47,787 bases of DNA from Candidatus Poribacteria bacterium. GTDB taxonomy: Bacteria > Poribacteria > WGA-4E > WGA-3G. The stretch lies in contig JAPPFM010000046.1 of NCBI GenBank assembly GCA_028821605.1, positions 49,237-97,023 of the forward strand, in the 5' to 3' direction. Positions 17,043 to 24,358 of the stretch are shown piece by piece. Made by a program: the position numbers and the translations under genes. Below the pieces are notes generated by a model. The model saw only the letters and a program-made list of their open reading frames with translations, was not told where the DNA came from and ran no database searches. Each line of letters begins with the position of its first letter. The stretch's first letter is position 1.

Positions 17043-17837
17043 ATGCGTTTAGTTATGTATGTACTCGCCGTTGCCCTATTAATAATAGGCAGCGCACTCA
17101 CCACAGATGCCGCAAAGGTCGAAGACAAGGGTTTAATCCTTTACTTCAGTTTCGATGAAGCAAAAGGTGGAAATCTTGAAGATGGAACCGGCGGCGGAAA
17201 TGATGGTGAAATAGTTGATGGCGCGAAGATTGTCAAGGATGAAGTCGTCCACGGTAAAGGCTCAATGTTATTCGCAAAGCCCGGGGACAGTGTACAAGTC
17301 GATTCCTTCAAAGAATTAGCAGATTATGGAGATAACTCCTATCTCTTCTGGCTCAACTTTACGGATCCGAACTCGGGTGGCTGGGATCAAATTATCGCGA
17401 AAAAGGCACCCGGCTCTGACCGTTCACCCGGTATCTGGACTTGTAACCGTGTGCCGCTGCACATCCACTATCGGTTTAATCCCGGTAACGCAGGCACGCA
17501 TTGCGCGGGTCCCGATGGAGAAAACGACACATTTGATACCGGTAAATGGTATCACATTGCAGGTGTCAAAGAGGATGCCGAGTTGAAGTTCTATGTTGAT
17601 GGAAAAGAAGTTGTGAAAATAGCTGTTCCGAAAGATCACGCGCAAGGGGACGAGAAACTTTACATCGGTAAAACGGGTTATAACGCTGCGAAGTTCTATA
17701 TTGACGATCTCTACGTCTACGACAGAGCTGTCAGTGCGAAAGAGGTTACAGACATTATGGACGGAGGACTGCTTCCTGTTGAACCTGAAGACAAGGTCGC
17801 CACTACGTGGGGGCAACTGAAAAAGCGTCGTGACTAA
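17043..17837 (+). CDS. Secreted LamG-domain protein, copy 2
   Basis: 264 residues with a signal peptide (about 1-23), the same LamG fold and about the same length as copy 1. Long stretches are identical (YLFWLNFT, WDQIIAKKAPGSDRSPGIW, HIHYRFNPGNAG, KLYIGKTGYN), whereas the charge pattern elsewhere differs (many Lys here, Asp/Glu in copy 1). It ends with VATTWGQLKKRRD. GGAGG lies 8 nt before the ATG. Copies 1 and 2 clearly arose by tandem duplication of gene plus promoter, after which an element inserted between them. No function can be assigned beyond secreted binding. Confidence 0.88.
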   Translation: MRLVMYVLAVALLIIGSALTTDAAKVEDKGLILYFSFDEAKGGNLEDGTGGGNDGEIVDGAKIVKDEVVHGKGSMLFAKPGDSVQVDSFKELADYGDNSYLFWLNFTDPNSGGWDQIIAKKAPGSDRSPGIWTCNRVPLHIHYRFNPGNAGTHCAGPDGENDTFDTGKWYHIAGVKEDAELKFYVDGKEVVKIAVPKDHAQGDEKLYIGKTGYNAAKFYIDDLYVYDRAVSAKEVTDIMDGGLLPVEPEDKVATTWGQLKKRRD

Positions 17838-17853
17838 TTTCACACCCTGAAAT

Positions 17854-17880
17854 GTAGGGACGGCTCCCGTGCCGTCCCAC
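17854..17880. repeat. Palindromic repeat GTAGGGACGGC-TCCCGT-GCCGTCCCAC
   Basis: A strong GC-rich hairpin (GGGACGGC/GCCGTCCC) lies 16 bp after LamG copy 2 and 20 bp before the TPR gene. It may end the LamG transcript and occupies the TPR gene's upstream region. Confidence 0.7.
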
Positions 17881-17900
17881 CTCTACTCTCTTATCCCCGC

Positions 17901-19256
17901 ATGTTTACGCATCAATGTCGTCTGTCCTTCACAAGTCTGCTTTTCTATTTTATTCTACTCGCTCCGTTTGCACCGATGCAAGGGTGGTGCGACGCTGAGC
18001 AGGAATTCAACAGCAGATTTGAACGCGGTGTTCGCTACCTTGATGCGGAACAGTATGATCTGGCACTCGCCGAATTCCAATCTATCCGAAGAGAATTTTC
18101 AACATCCCAAGGTGTTGGCAGCCTTGCCGAATGCTACATCGGTATTGTCCATCAAGAACTTAATAATCTGAACGAGGCAGTGACGGCATATCACAAGGCA
18201 TTGGCACTGACAGCACCACAAAAGGTGCACGGGAACGTCCACCTGCATTTGGGGATCGTTTACAAGACACAAGGGAAGTTATCATCTGCTGAAAACCATC
18301 TCAAACAAGCACTCACACTGTTACCCGAAACTGCAGAAGCACGCATCCATCTCGGTGACGTGTATGTGCTTCAACACCGATTGAATGCAGCTGAAAATGC
18401 TTATCGTGAAGGGATTCGCCTGAATCCAAACCATACTGAATCTTATTATGGGTTGGGAAGGATATCAGAACTGCAGAACCACTTGCAACAGGCAATAGAG
18501 TATTACGACGATGCCCTCGTGCGCAACCAATATTGGGCACAAGCACATTACCGCCGCGCCCTCACGTATCGGAAACTTGGAAATAGTGAACAAGCCAAGG
18601 TCGCTATGGCACAGTTTCAACACCTGAAAACTTACGAGGATACGGTGCATCAGTTTCGGGAGGCACTTTACGAGAATCCAAACATGCCGATGTTATACAT
18701 CAAATTAGGGGAACTTCACGAGGCATATAACAATTTAACGGCGGCAGCCCGGGTTTACGAAATTGCGACACAGGTGCATCCGTCTGACCTGTCAGCACAC
18801 ACTCATCTTGGCGAAGTGTTCATCAAACAGCGTGTGTTTGAAAAAGCAGCTCGTGCCTACCAGAAAGCCACAGAAATCGCTCCAGACGATGCCCAGATAT
18901 GGCTGAAATTGGGTGTCATCCATATCAACCAGCAGCAGTTTGAATTAGCAATTTCGGTGTTCAAACAAGTGATCGCTGTAGATAGGACAGAGGCGGAAGG
19001 GTATAACAACTTGGCGCGTGTCTATGCAGGACTCGGTAAAGAGATGCAACAGGCAATCGACTTAGCCAAGCATGCTGTCTCCTTGGCTCCAACTGCGAGA
19101 CATTACGACACGCTCGCGTACACCTATTACCGCAACGCACAATATGCCCAAGCGTTAGAAGCGATTCATCAAGCCATCGCGTTGGCACCAGAGGCGGATG
19201 CATACGGCAAACTATTATCGAAAATTCAGGCAGCGCAAGCCGCGAAGGAACGATAA
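17901..19256 (+). CDS. Secreted TPR-repeat protein
   Basis: 451 residues. A signal peptide covers about 1-31 (LLFYFILLAPFAPMQGWCDA). About ten tetratricopeptide repeats follow, for example NLNEAVTAYHKALAL, LSSAENHLKQALTLLPETAE, LNAAENAYREGIRLNPNHTE, FEKAARAYQKATEIAPDDAQ and YAQALEAIHQAIALAPEADA. TPR arrays are protein-binding scaffolds; this one should act in the periplasm or at the envelope. The ATG lacks a Shine-Dalgarno and follows the palindrome at 17854. The stop is immediately followed by the ATG of the next gene, so the two are translationally coupled. Confidence 0.88.
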   Translation: MFTHQCRLSFTSLLFYFILLAPFAPMQGWCDAEQEFNSRFERGVRYLDAEQYDLALAEFQSIRREFSTSQGVGSLAECYIGIVHQELNNLNEAVTAYHKALALTAPQKVHGNVHLHLGIVYKTQGKLSSAENHLKQALTLLPETAEARIHLGDVYVLQHRLNAAENAYREGIRLNPNHTESYYGLGRISELQNHLQQAIEYYDDALVRNQYWAQAHYRRALTYRKLGNSEQAKVAMAQFQHLKTYEDTVHQFREALYENPNMPMLYIKLGELHEAYNNLTAAARVYEIATQVHPSDLSAHTHLGEVFIKQRVFEKAARAYQKATEIAPDDAQIWLKLGVIHINQQQFELAISVFKQVIAVDRTEAEGYNNLARVYAGLGKEMQQAIDLAKHAVSLAPTARHYDTLAYTYYRNAQYAQALEAIHQAIALAPEADAYGKLLSKIQAAQAAKER

Positions 19257-20045
19257 ATGAAAAAGGGAATTTGTATAGGTTCACTACCCGGCAATTCGAC
19301 CGAAGAACGATTTAAACTTGCGAAAGAAGCAGGATTTGACGGTGTTGAAATCGGCACCCTCGGCAACGATACCGATAGACTCCAGACGAAAGAGATCGCA
19401 ACACAATATCAGTTAGAAGTGTTCAGCGTAATGAATAGCAAACACTGGGCATGCCCGCTTTCCGATGCAGATGATACGGTGCGCGCTGAATCGCGAGACG
19501 GCATGCTTGATTCTATAGCAACCGCAACGGCTGTTGGTGCGGACGCTGTCCTACTCGTTCCCGCTGTTGTCAATGAAGCAACTAACTATGAAGCAGCATA
19601 TAAACGTTCACAAACAGAAATTCGTAAGTTGATTCCAGCAGCAGCAGAAAAAGATATTACAATTGCCCTTGAGAACGTTTGGAATAAATTTCTACTTAGC
19701 CCGATAGAATTCTCGCAGTACCTTGATGAATTCGAGAGTGAGACCATAACAGCCTATTTCGATGTCGGTAATATCGTGCTGTACGGATATCCGCAACACT
19801 GGATTCGCTCTCTTGGGAGCCGCATTTCTAAAGTACATGTCAAAGGTTTCAATGCAATCGAAAGTCGGTTTACCTATCTGATTGAAGACTGTACAATCGA
19901 TTGGAACGCTGTCATGGCGGCACTTGAAGAGATCGGATATGATGACTACATGACAGCAGAACTACCAGTTGATGGAGACAATCCTGAAGGCAGGGTACAC
20001 GGCATTAGCGAGGATATGGATAAAATTATCGCTGGAAATGTATAA
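19257..20045 (+). CDS. Sugar phosphate isomerase/epimerase-type TIM-barrel protein
   Basis: 262 residues of the AP-endonuclease-2/xylose-isomerase-like barrel. Barrel strands are recognisable as AGFDGVEIG (about 24-32), ADAVLLVPAV, ITIALENVWNKF (Glu ligand near 142), TAYFDVGNI (Asp ligand), SKVHVKGF (His ligand) and YDDYMTAELP (C-terminal Glu). This metal set fits an aldose-ketose isomerase or epimerase; the substrate is unknown. It begins directly at the stop of the TPR gene with AAGGA 7 nt upstream, and its own stop is followed at once by nagB. The coupling suggests a role near amino-sugar use. Confidence 0.85.
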   Translation: MKKGICIGSLPGNSTEERFKLAKEAGFDGVEIGTLGNDTDRLQTKEIATQYQLEVFSVMNSKHWACPLSDADDTVRAESRDGMLDSIATATAVGADAVLLVPAVVNEATNYEAAYKRSQTEIRKLIPAAAEKDITIALENVWNKFLLSPIEFSQYLDEFESETITAYFDVGNIVLYGYPQHWIRSLGSRISKVHVKGFNAIESRFTYLIEDCTIDWNAVMAALEEIGYDDYMTAELPVDGDNPEGRVHGISEDMDKIIAGNV

Positions 20046-20837
20046 ATGGAAGTTATTATTCAACCGACCTATGCGCAGCTTGTAGCAGTTTCGGCAGAAA
20101 TCATCCGAAACGCGCTCCTAAAAAAGCCGAATCTCGTTCTGGGTCTTGCTACCGGCAGCACACCGATTGGGCTTTATGAGGCTCTGGTACGGATGCACAA
20201 AACAGAGGGTCTCGATTTTTCATCTGTGACGACTTTTAACTTAGACGAGTACGTCGGGATCCCCCCGAATCATCCGTATAGCTATCACACCTTCATGGAA
20301 ACTCACTTCTTTAGTGCCGTTAATATTCCGACCGAGAATTGCCGTATTCCGCAGAGTACAGTTGAGGCACATGAGGAATTCTGTGAGAACTACGAAGAAG
20401 CAATTGTAAATGCAGGCGGCATTGATATTCAAGTGCTTGGCATTGGAACAGATGGGCATATCGGGTTTAACGAGCCGAGTTCTTCCCTCGGATCTCGGAC
20501 GCGTATTAAGACCCTGACGCAGAGCACGTTGGAGGCGAACGCGTCACACTTTGGTGGAACCGTCGATGCAGTCCCAAAAATGGCAATCACGATGGGAGTA
20601 GGCACAATTATGGAAGCAAAACGGTGCCTACTTATGGCAAGTGGTGAATCGAAAGCAGAGGCAATTGCCCACGCTGTAGAGGGACCAATCACAGCTGAAG
20701 TTCCAGCATCGGCGTTACAGATGCATCCACACACAGTTGTCATCATTGACGAGGCTGCGGCCTCCAATTTGAAACGCGCAGATTATTACAAACAGGCTTA
20801 TGCCAACAAGCAGAAATTGTTGTCTCACAGACAATGA
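20046..20837 (+). CDS. nagB: Glucosamine-6-phosphate deaminase
   Basis: 263 residues, family length. It converts glucosamine 6-phosphate to fructose 6-phosphate and ammonia. Substrate and catalytic motifs are present: LGLATGSTPIGLY (about 32-44), FNLDEYVG with D67, GIGTDGHIGFNEP with D136, H138 and E143, and the C-terminal PASALQMHPH. It is the third member of a head-to-tail coupled set (TPR, isomerase, nagB), with zero spacing to the isomerase. No nagA is seen nearby. A MITE-like element starts at the stop codon. Confidence 0.93.
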   Translation: MEVIIQPTYAQLVAVSAEIIRNALLKKPNLVLGLATGSTPIGLYEALVRMHKTEGLDFSSVTTFNLDEYVGIPPNHPYSYHTFMETHFFSAVNIPTENCRIPQSTVEAHEEFCENYEEAIVNAGGIDIQVLGIGTDGHIGFNEPSSSLGSRTRIKTLTQSTLEANASHFGGTVDAVPKMAITMGVGTIMEAKRCLLMASGESKAEAIAHAVEGPITAEVPASALQMHPHTVVIIDEAAASNLKRADYYKQAYANKQKLLSHRQ

Positions 20838-20980
20838 AGACTTACGCAATTTGCTGATGGACACCTACGGCCCGCACGCCGCTGGCGAGGTTTTTAGGGG
20901 AAATCCGCAGAAACACCCAAGCGATACGCAGAAATGCTCAAGCAAAAACACCTCGCCAGCAAAGGATGCTGCATAAGTTC
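20838..20980. mobile_element. MITE-like element, second copy
   Basis: It begins AGACTTACGCAATTTGCTG and ends TGCATAAGTTC, giving imperfect ACTTACGCA/TGCATAAGT ends. CTGGCGAGGTTTTTAGGGG and CACCTCGCCAG form the inner inverted pair. It is longer than the 16763 copy, because GATACGCAGAAA-type units are repeated inside it. It lies in the gap between convergent genes and could also serve as a bidirectional terminator. Confidence 0.65.
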
Positions 20981-21015
20981 TAACAATGAAAAATAGAGAT
21001 ACTGCGCTACAACTC

Positions 21016-22443
21016 CTATTCATCCTGCAATCCGTATGCTTTCGCCTTCCGTTGGACCGTTCGTCGGCTTACTTTGAGGATTTCTGCGGCTTTTGCTTTG
21101 TTATTGTCCACAGATTCAAGGGTAGCACGCAGTGCCTCTCGGTTAATTTCATCCAGTGACATCCCAACTTTCACATTTAAATGCTGCCCGTTCTCAGTCG
21201 GATCCGTTGTCTCCCAGACATTGGGAACTGAAAGTAAGTTTGAAAACTCGGTCCCCGTTGCATTGAGAATGCGTTCGGGCAAGTGGTTCTGTTGAATGGT
21301 CGATTGCGTGGACATCACGACAATACCTTCAATGCAATTTTTTAATTCGCGTACATTTCCCGGCCAGTCATATTTCATTAAGGTTCTGATGGCTTCCGGT
21401 TCAATGGTTCTCAGAGCCTTCCCATTCTGTCGACAAAATTCTTCAAGAAAATCCTTAACGAGAAGCGGAACATCCTCAATACGTTCCTGAAGTGTCGGGA
21501 GATGGATAGGGATTACGTTAAGTCGATCATAGAGGTCCGGGAGGAATTCACGCTTTTCGGATGCGGCTTCCAAATCGTGGTTGGTAGCACATATAACACG
21601 GACATCCACCTGAATTGTTTTGTCACCACCGACGCGTTCAAATTCGCGTTCTTCAAGGACCCTCAAAAGGCGCGCTTGATTGGATAGGCTCAGCTGCGAG
21701 ACTTCGTCAAGAAATAAAGTGCCGCCATGTGCGAGTTCAAATCTGCCCCTGCGTTGATAATACGCCCCACTAAACGCCCCACGCTCATGACCGAAGAGTT
21801 CGGATTCAGCGAGGTTTTCGTTGAGCGTCGCACAATTAAAGGCAATAAGGGACCCTCGGCGCAAACTCCGGTGGTGAATCGCACGGGCGACCAATTCTTT
21901 GCCTGTCCCACGTGCCCCGTAAATCATCACAGTCGCTTTTGTAGGTGCGATCTGGGTAATCATGTCGCGAATTTTGGTGATTTGCGGTGAATTCCCTGTC
22001 AAGCGGCGCAAGCCTTCTCTTTCATCTATTTGTGACTGTAACTGCCGATTTTCAAAGGCAAGACGCTGATTTTCCAGCATTCTGTGCAGAAGTGCTGTCA
22101 GATGAACCGGATTAACCGGCTTCGGTAGAAAATAGGTGTCTTTGTACGCGAGCATCGCTTTGATCCCAATATCGGTTTCCAAAACGTTGGGTTCTGTAAT
22201 GAAAACCACACCTACATCTGGGTGATGCTGTGCCGCTGCTTCCAACAGCGTTAATCCGTCAATGCGCTCTGCTCTCAGTTGTGCAACGAGAATATCTACC
22301 TTGAGATGCTCAATTTGATGAAATGCCTGATACATGTTACCTGTAACGACGAGACGAAACCCTTTACCTGCAAGTGTCTCACAGACAAGTTCACGTTCAG
22401 GCCGGTCGGCATCTACAATAAGTATGGTTTTCTGTGCGTTCAT
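21016..22443 (-). CDS. Sigma54-dependent activator with degenerate receiver (NtrC type)
   Basis: 475 residues. A receiver-like domain (1-120) starts KTILIVDAD and keeps FLPKP, but the phospho-acceptor position reads ILVAQL (Q55 where Asp is expected), so it is probably not phosphorylated. The AAA+ domain (about 148-385) has Walker A GARGTGKE, the sigma54-contact loop GAFSGA, and Walker B GGTLFLDEVS. A Fis-type helix-turn-helix ends the protein (NKAKAAEILKVSRRTVQRK). It should remodel sigma54 holoenzyme at -24/-12 promoters. The ATG at 22443 follows GGAAGG by 9 nt; a TTG 14 codons earlier is less likely. No histidine kinase gene is nearby. Confidence 0.9.
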   Translation of the reverse strand: MNAQKTILIVDADRPERELVCETLAGKGFRLVVTGNMYQAFHQIEHLKVDILVAQLRAERIDGLTLLEAAAQHHPDVGVVFITEPNVLETDIGIKAMLAYKDTYFLPKPVNPVHLTALLHRMLENQRLAFENRQLQSQIDEREGLRRLTGNSPQITKIRDMITQIAPTKATVMIYGARGTGKELVARAIHHRSLRRGSLIAFNCATLNENLAESELFGHERGAFSGAYYQRRGRFELAHGGTLFLDEVSQLSLSNQARLLRVLEEREFERVGGDKTIQVDVRVICATNHDLEAASEKREFLPDLYDRLNVIPIHLPTLQERIEDVPLLVKDFLEEFCRQNGKALRTIEPEAIRTLMKYDWPGNVRELKNCIEGIVVMSTQSTIQQNHLPERILNATGTEFSNLLSVPNVWETTDPTENGQHLNVKVGMSLDEINREALRATLESVDNNKAKAAEILKVSRRTVQRKAKAYGLQDE

Positions 22444-22529
22444 AATGCGAGCACCTTCCACAGATATTCTTAAGATTCCGCTCAAGGCTTTTGTAGTAAA
22501 ACCCGTAATTACCTATACATCAACACAAT

Positions 22530-22560
22530 GGCGAGGTTCCAAACCCAAACCTCGCTAGCG
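22530..22560. repeat. GGCGAGGTT-type palindromic repeat
   Basis: GGCGAGGTTCCAAACC and AAACCTCGCTAGCGG form an imperfect palindrome, followed by AATGGGCTCTTGTTCCC, which resembles the AATGGGAGACAGGTTCCC half of the 3402 repeats. Confidence 0.6.
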
Positions 22561-22722
22561 GTAATGGGCTCTTGTTCCCTGACGATGTGTAAACATATTT
22601 CAGATTTTACTGTAATTGAAAAAAATATTTGTTTAAAATTTTGAATTCGGGTAAACTATTAAGATTATACTATTATAATATACAGGACGAAGAATTTTAT
22701 TTGCCCTTTTTCGGAGGAATGA

Positions 22723-23352
22723 ATGGATAAAAAACTCAGCTCGCTGTATAGACTCGGCGGGCTTACTGGTGCCTTGAGCGGCTTCCTTATGCTTGCGTCA
22801 AGTATTTGGTTTATTTTCGATTTATCGTCTATTTCTTCACTCTCACCAGACTTGGAAAAAATCGGGATTTTTCACGGAATAGGGGTCGTTGCGACACTTT
22901 TACTTATACCAACCCTATTAGCCGGTTACGGTTTACTCTCTTCTGAAGCGAGCTCACGAAGTACTTTGGGAGCAAGCTTCGCCATCCCCTGGATTATCAT
23001 AGAATTGATAGCCCACTGTTCACAAACTGCTCCATTAAACTCATTATCCGAGTTTGCGGGTGAGCCTACCGCTGCAATCGGTACATCGCTTTATGTGCTC
23101 TGGGCAGAGTGGGGCGAAGCACTCTTTATGACGGGTGCGTTCCTCTGTGCACTGCTATTACTCTGTTACGGTTCCGCACTTCATTCGTGGGGAAACTCAA
23201 TCGCTAGTTACCTATTCTTTTTTTCGATAATTGCCTTTCCAGTAGGTCTTTTCTTAAACCTTGGGGTCCAATTGCATGTGTTAATTCGAGGTATCGCCTT
23301 TTTATTCCTTGGAGGCATCCTCGTACAAGCACCACACGAAGACGAGATATAG
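22723..23352 (+). CDS. Hypothetical six-helix membrane protein
   Basis: 209 residues with about six hydrophobic segments: around 12-32, 48-68, 82-98, 120-150 (two close helices), 160-180 and 185-203. The N-terminus MDKKLSSLYRLGGLTG is positively charged and likely cytoplasmic. The layout recalls small DUF4386-like membrane proteins, but I cannot confirm this. GGAGG precedes the ATG by 5-6 nt; an AT-rich upstream stretch with TATACT (22666) and TATAAT (22674) is the probable promoter zone. It stands alone between divergent and convergent neighbours. Confidence 0.75.
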   Translation: MDKKLSSLYRLGGLTGALSGFLMLASSIWFIFDLSSISSLSPDLEKIGIFHGIGVVATLLLIPTLLAGYGLLSSEASSRSTLGASFAIPWIIIELIAHCSQTAPLNSLSEFAGEPTAAIGTSLYVLWAEWGEALFMTGAFLCALLLLCYGSALHSWGNSIASYLFFFSIIAFPVGLFLNLGVQLHVLIRGIAFLFLGGILVQAPHEDEI

Positions 23353-23470
23353 CAGACAGCAGAATCAGAGCAATAACATTCTGCAACATCAGCTTGTAAA
23401 AGGGACTCCGGACACTTTAATATTAACCGTAGTCTCAATTTGCCATTCAAAAACTCTCACAGACTCCACA

Positions 23471-24238
23471 TTACGTATCATCTTCATTTAGCAATCTCTC
23501 TAACTCTGCCAAGATATCCTCTTCGTCACTTTCTGCCTCCGGAGCCTCTGTATCAAGCGACTCCAGATCGGATCGAAATTCTATGAGGTTGCTGAGATAA
23601 CGTTCACGCGTAATATTTTCTGCTTCGCCGTGTTCCTCGCGTAAACACTCACCACAGAATTCTCCAATCTGTTGAATCCCTGTGTCAATATGTTGTAGGG
23701 CTGTCGCTGCGTCGTCCTCCTGTAGACTTAATTCCGCGTTGGCGATGCTGTGCATCATGAGCATATAGCCCTTATACTGGTAACTTCGCCAAGCGATTTC
23801 GGATGGCGCGTGTTGGCGTGCTAAATTCGTTACGGCAATATTGGTGGCAGTATCACGCTGGACATCCTTCCACCGTTTGATGCCCGCAAATAGAAGATAG
23901 CGGGTATATCGATGAAAAGATTCCTCAAAGAGCATTTCCCATTCCTCTGACTCCAATTGAAATCCTTCACGGGTGCCGTGTTCTTCTTCATAATCTTTCA
24001 ATTTCGCGAAGAAATAATCGTAATAGGAATTCACACCGTGCGGGCGCATACCATCGGGTCGACCGGTGGCGTAGATACGCGAGATAGTGAAGGCATTGGG
24101 TTGTACAACGACAACCTCCCTACCGTCTTCAATCTGTAAAACACTCACCGGACGGTCTGCGTCAAGGTTCAGCATTTCGAGGATTCGATCAAAGGTCTGA
24201 ACCCATCGAGTGTTTCTTTGTATAGAATCGTTCGCCAT
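23471..24238 (-). CDS. Hypothetical acidic protein downstream of carB
   Basis: 255 residues, no signal peptide or membrane helix, ending in a strongly acidic tail (EAPEAESDEEDILAELERLL). AAGGA lies 9 nt before the ATG. I recognise no family. The middle is helical with aromatic residues (YDYFFAKLKDYEEEHG, YQYKGYMLMMHSIANAE), and there is a C-x2-C pair in EFCGECLREE. It follows carB in the same direction after a 118-bp gap filled with heptamer-array repeat, so it may be the last gene of the pyrimidine operon, though a functional link is unproven. Confidence 0.7.
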   Translation of the reverse strand: MANDSIQRNTRWVQTFDRILEMLNLDADRPVSVLQIEDGREVVVVQPNAFTISRIYATGRPDGMRPHGVNSYYDYFFAKLKDYEEEHGTREGFQLESEEWEMLFEESFHRYTRYLLFAGIKRWKDVQRDTATNIAVTNLARQHAPSEIAWRSYQYKGYMLMMHSIANAELSLQEDDAATALQHIDTGIQQIGEFCGECLREEHGEAENITRERYLSNLIEFRSDLESLDTEAPEAESDEEDILAELERLLNEDDT

Positions 24239-24255
24239 TTGTATATCCTTTTTAT

Positions 24256-24358
24256 CGTTGTCAGTTGTCGGTTGTCGGTTGCCGGTAACTCCTTATAATA
24301 AGTGAGAACGCTTGCAACTGACACACGCTTAACTGAAAACTGATAACCGATAACTATT
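24256..24358. repeat. Paired inverted heptamer arrays after carB
   Basis: The left array is TTGTCAGTTGTCGGTTGTCG and the right array AACTGAAAACTGATAACCGA, opposite in orientation. The right array runs to within 2 bp of the carB stop codon. Confidence 0.8.
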
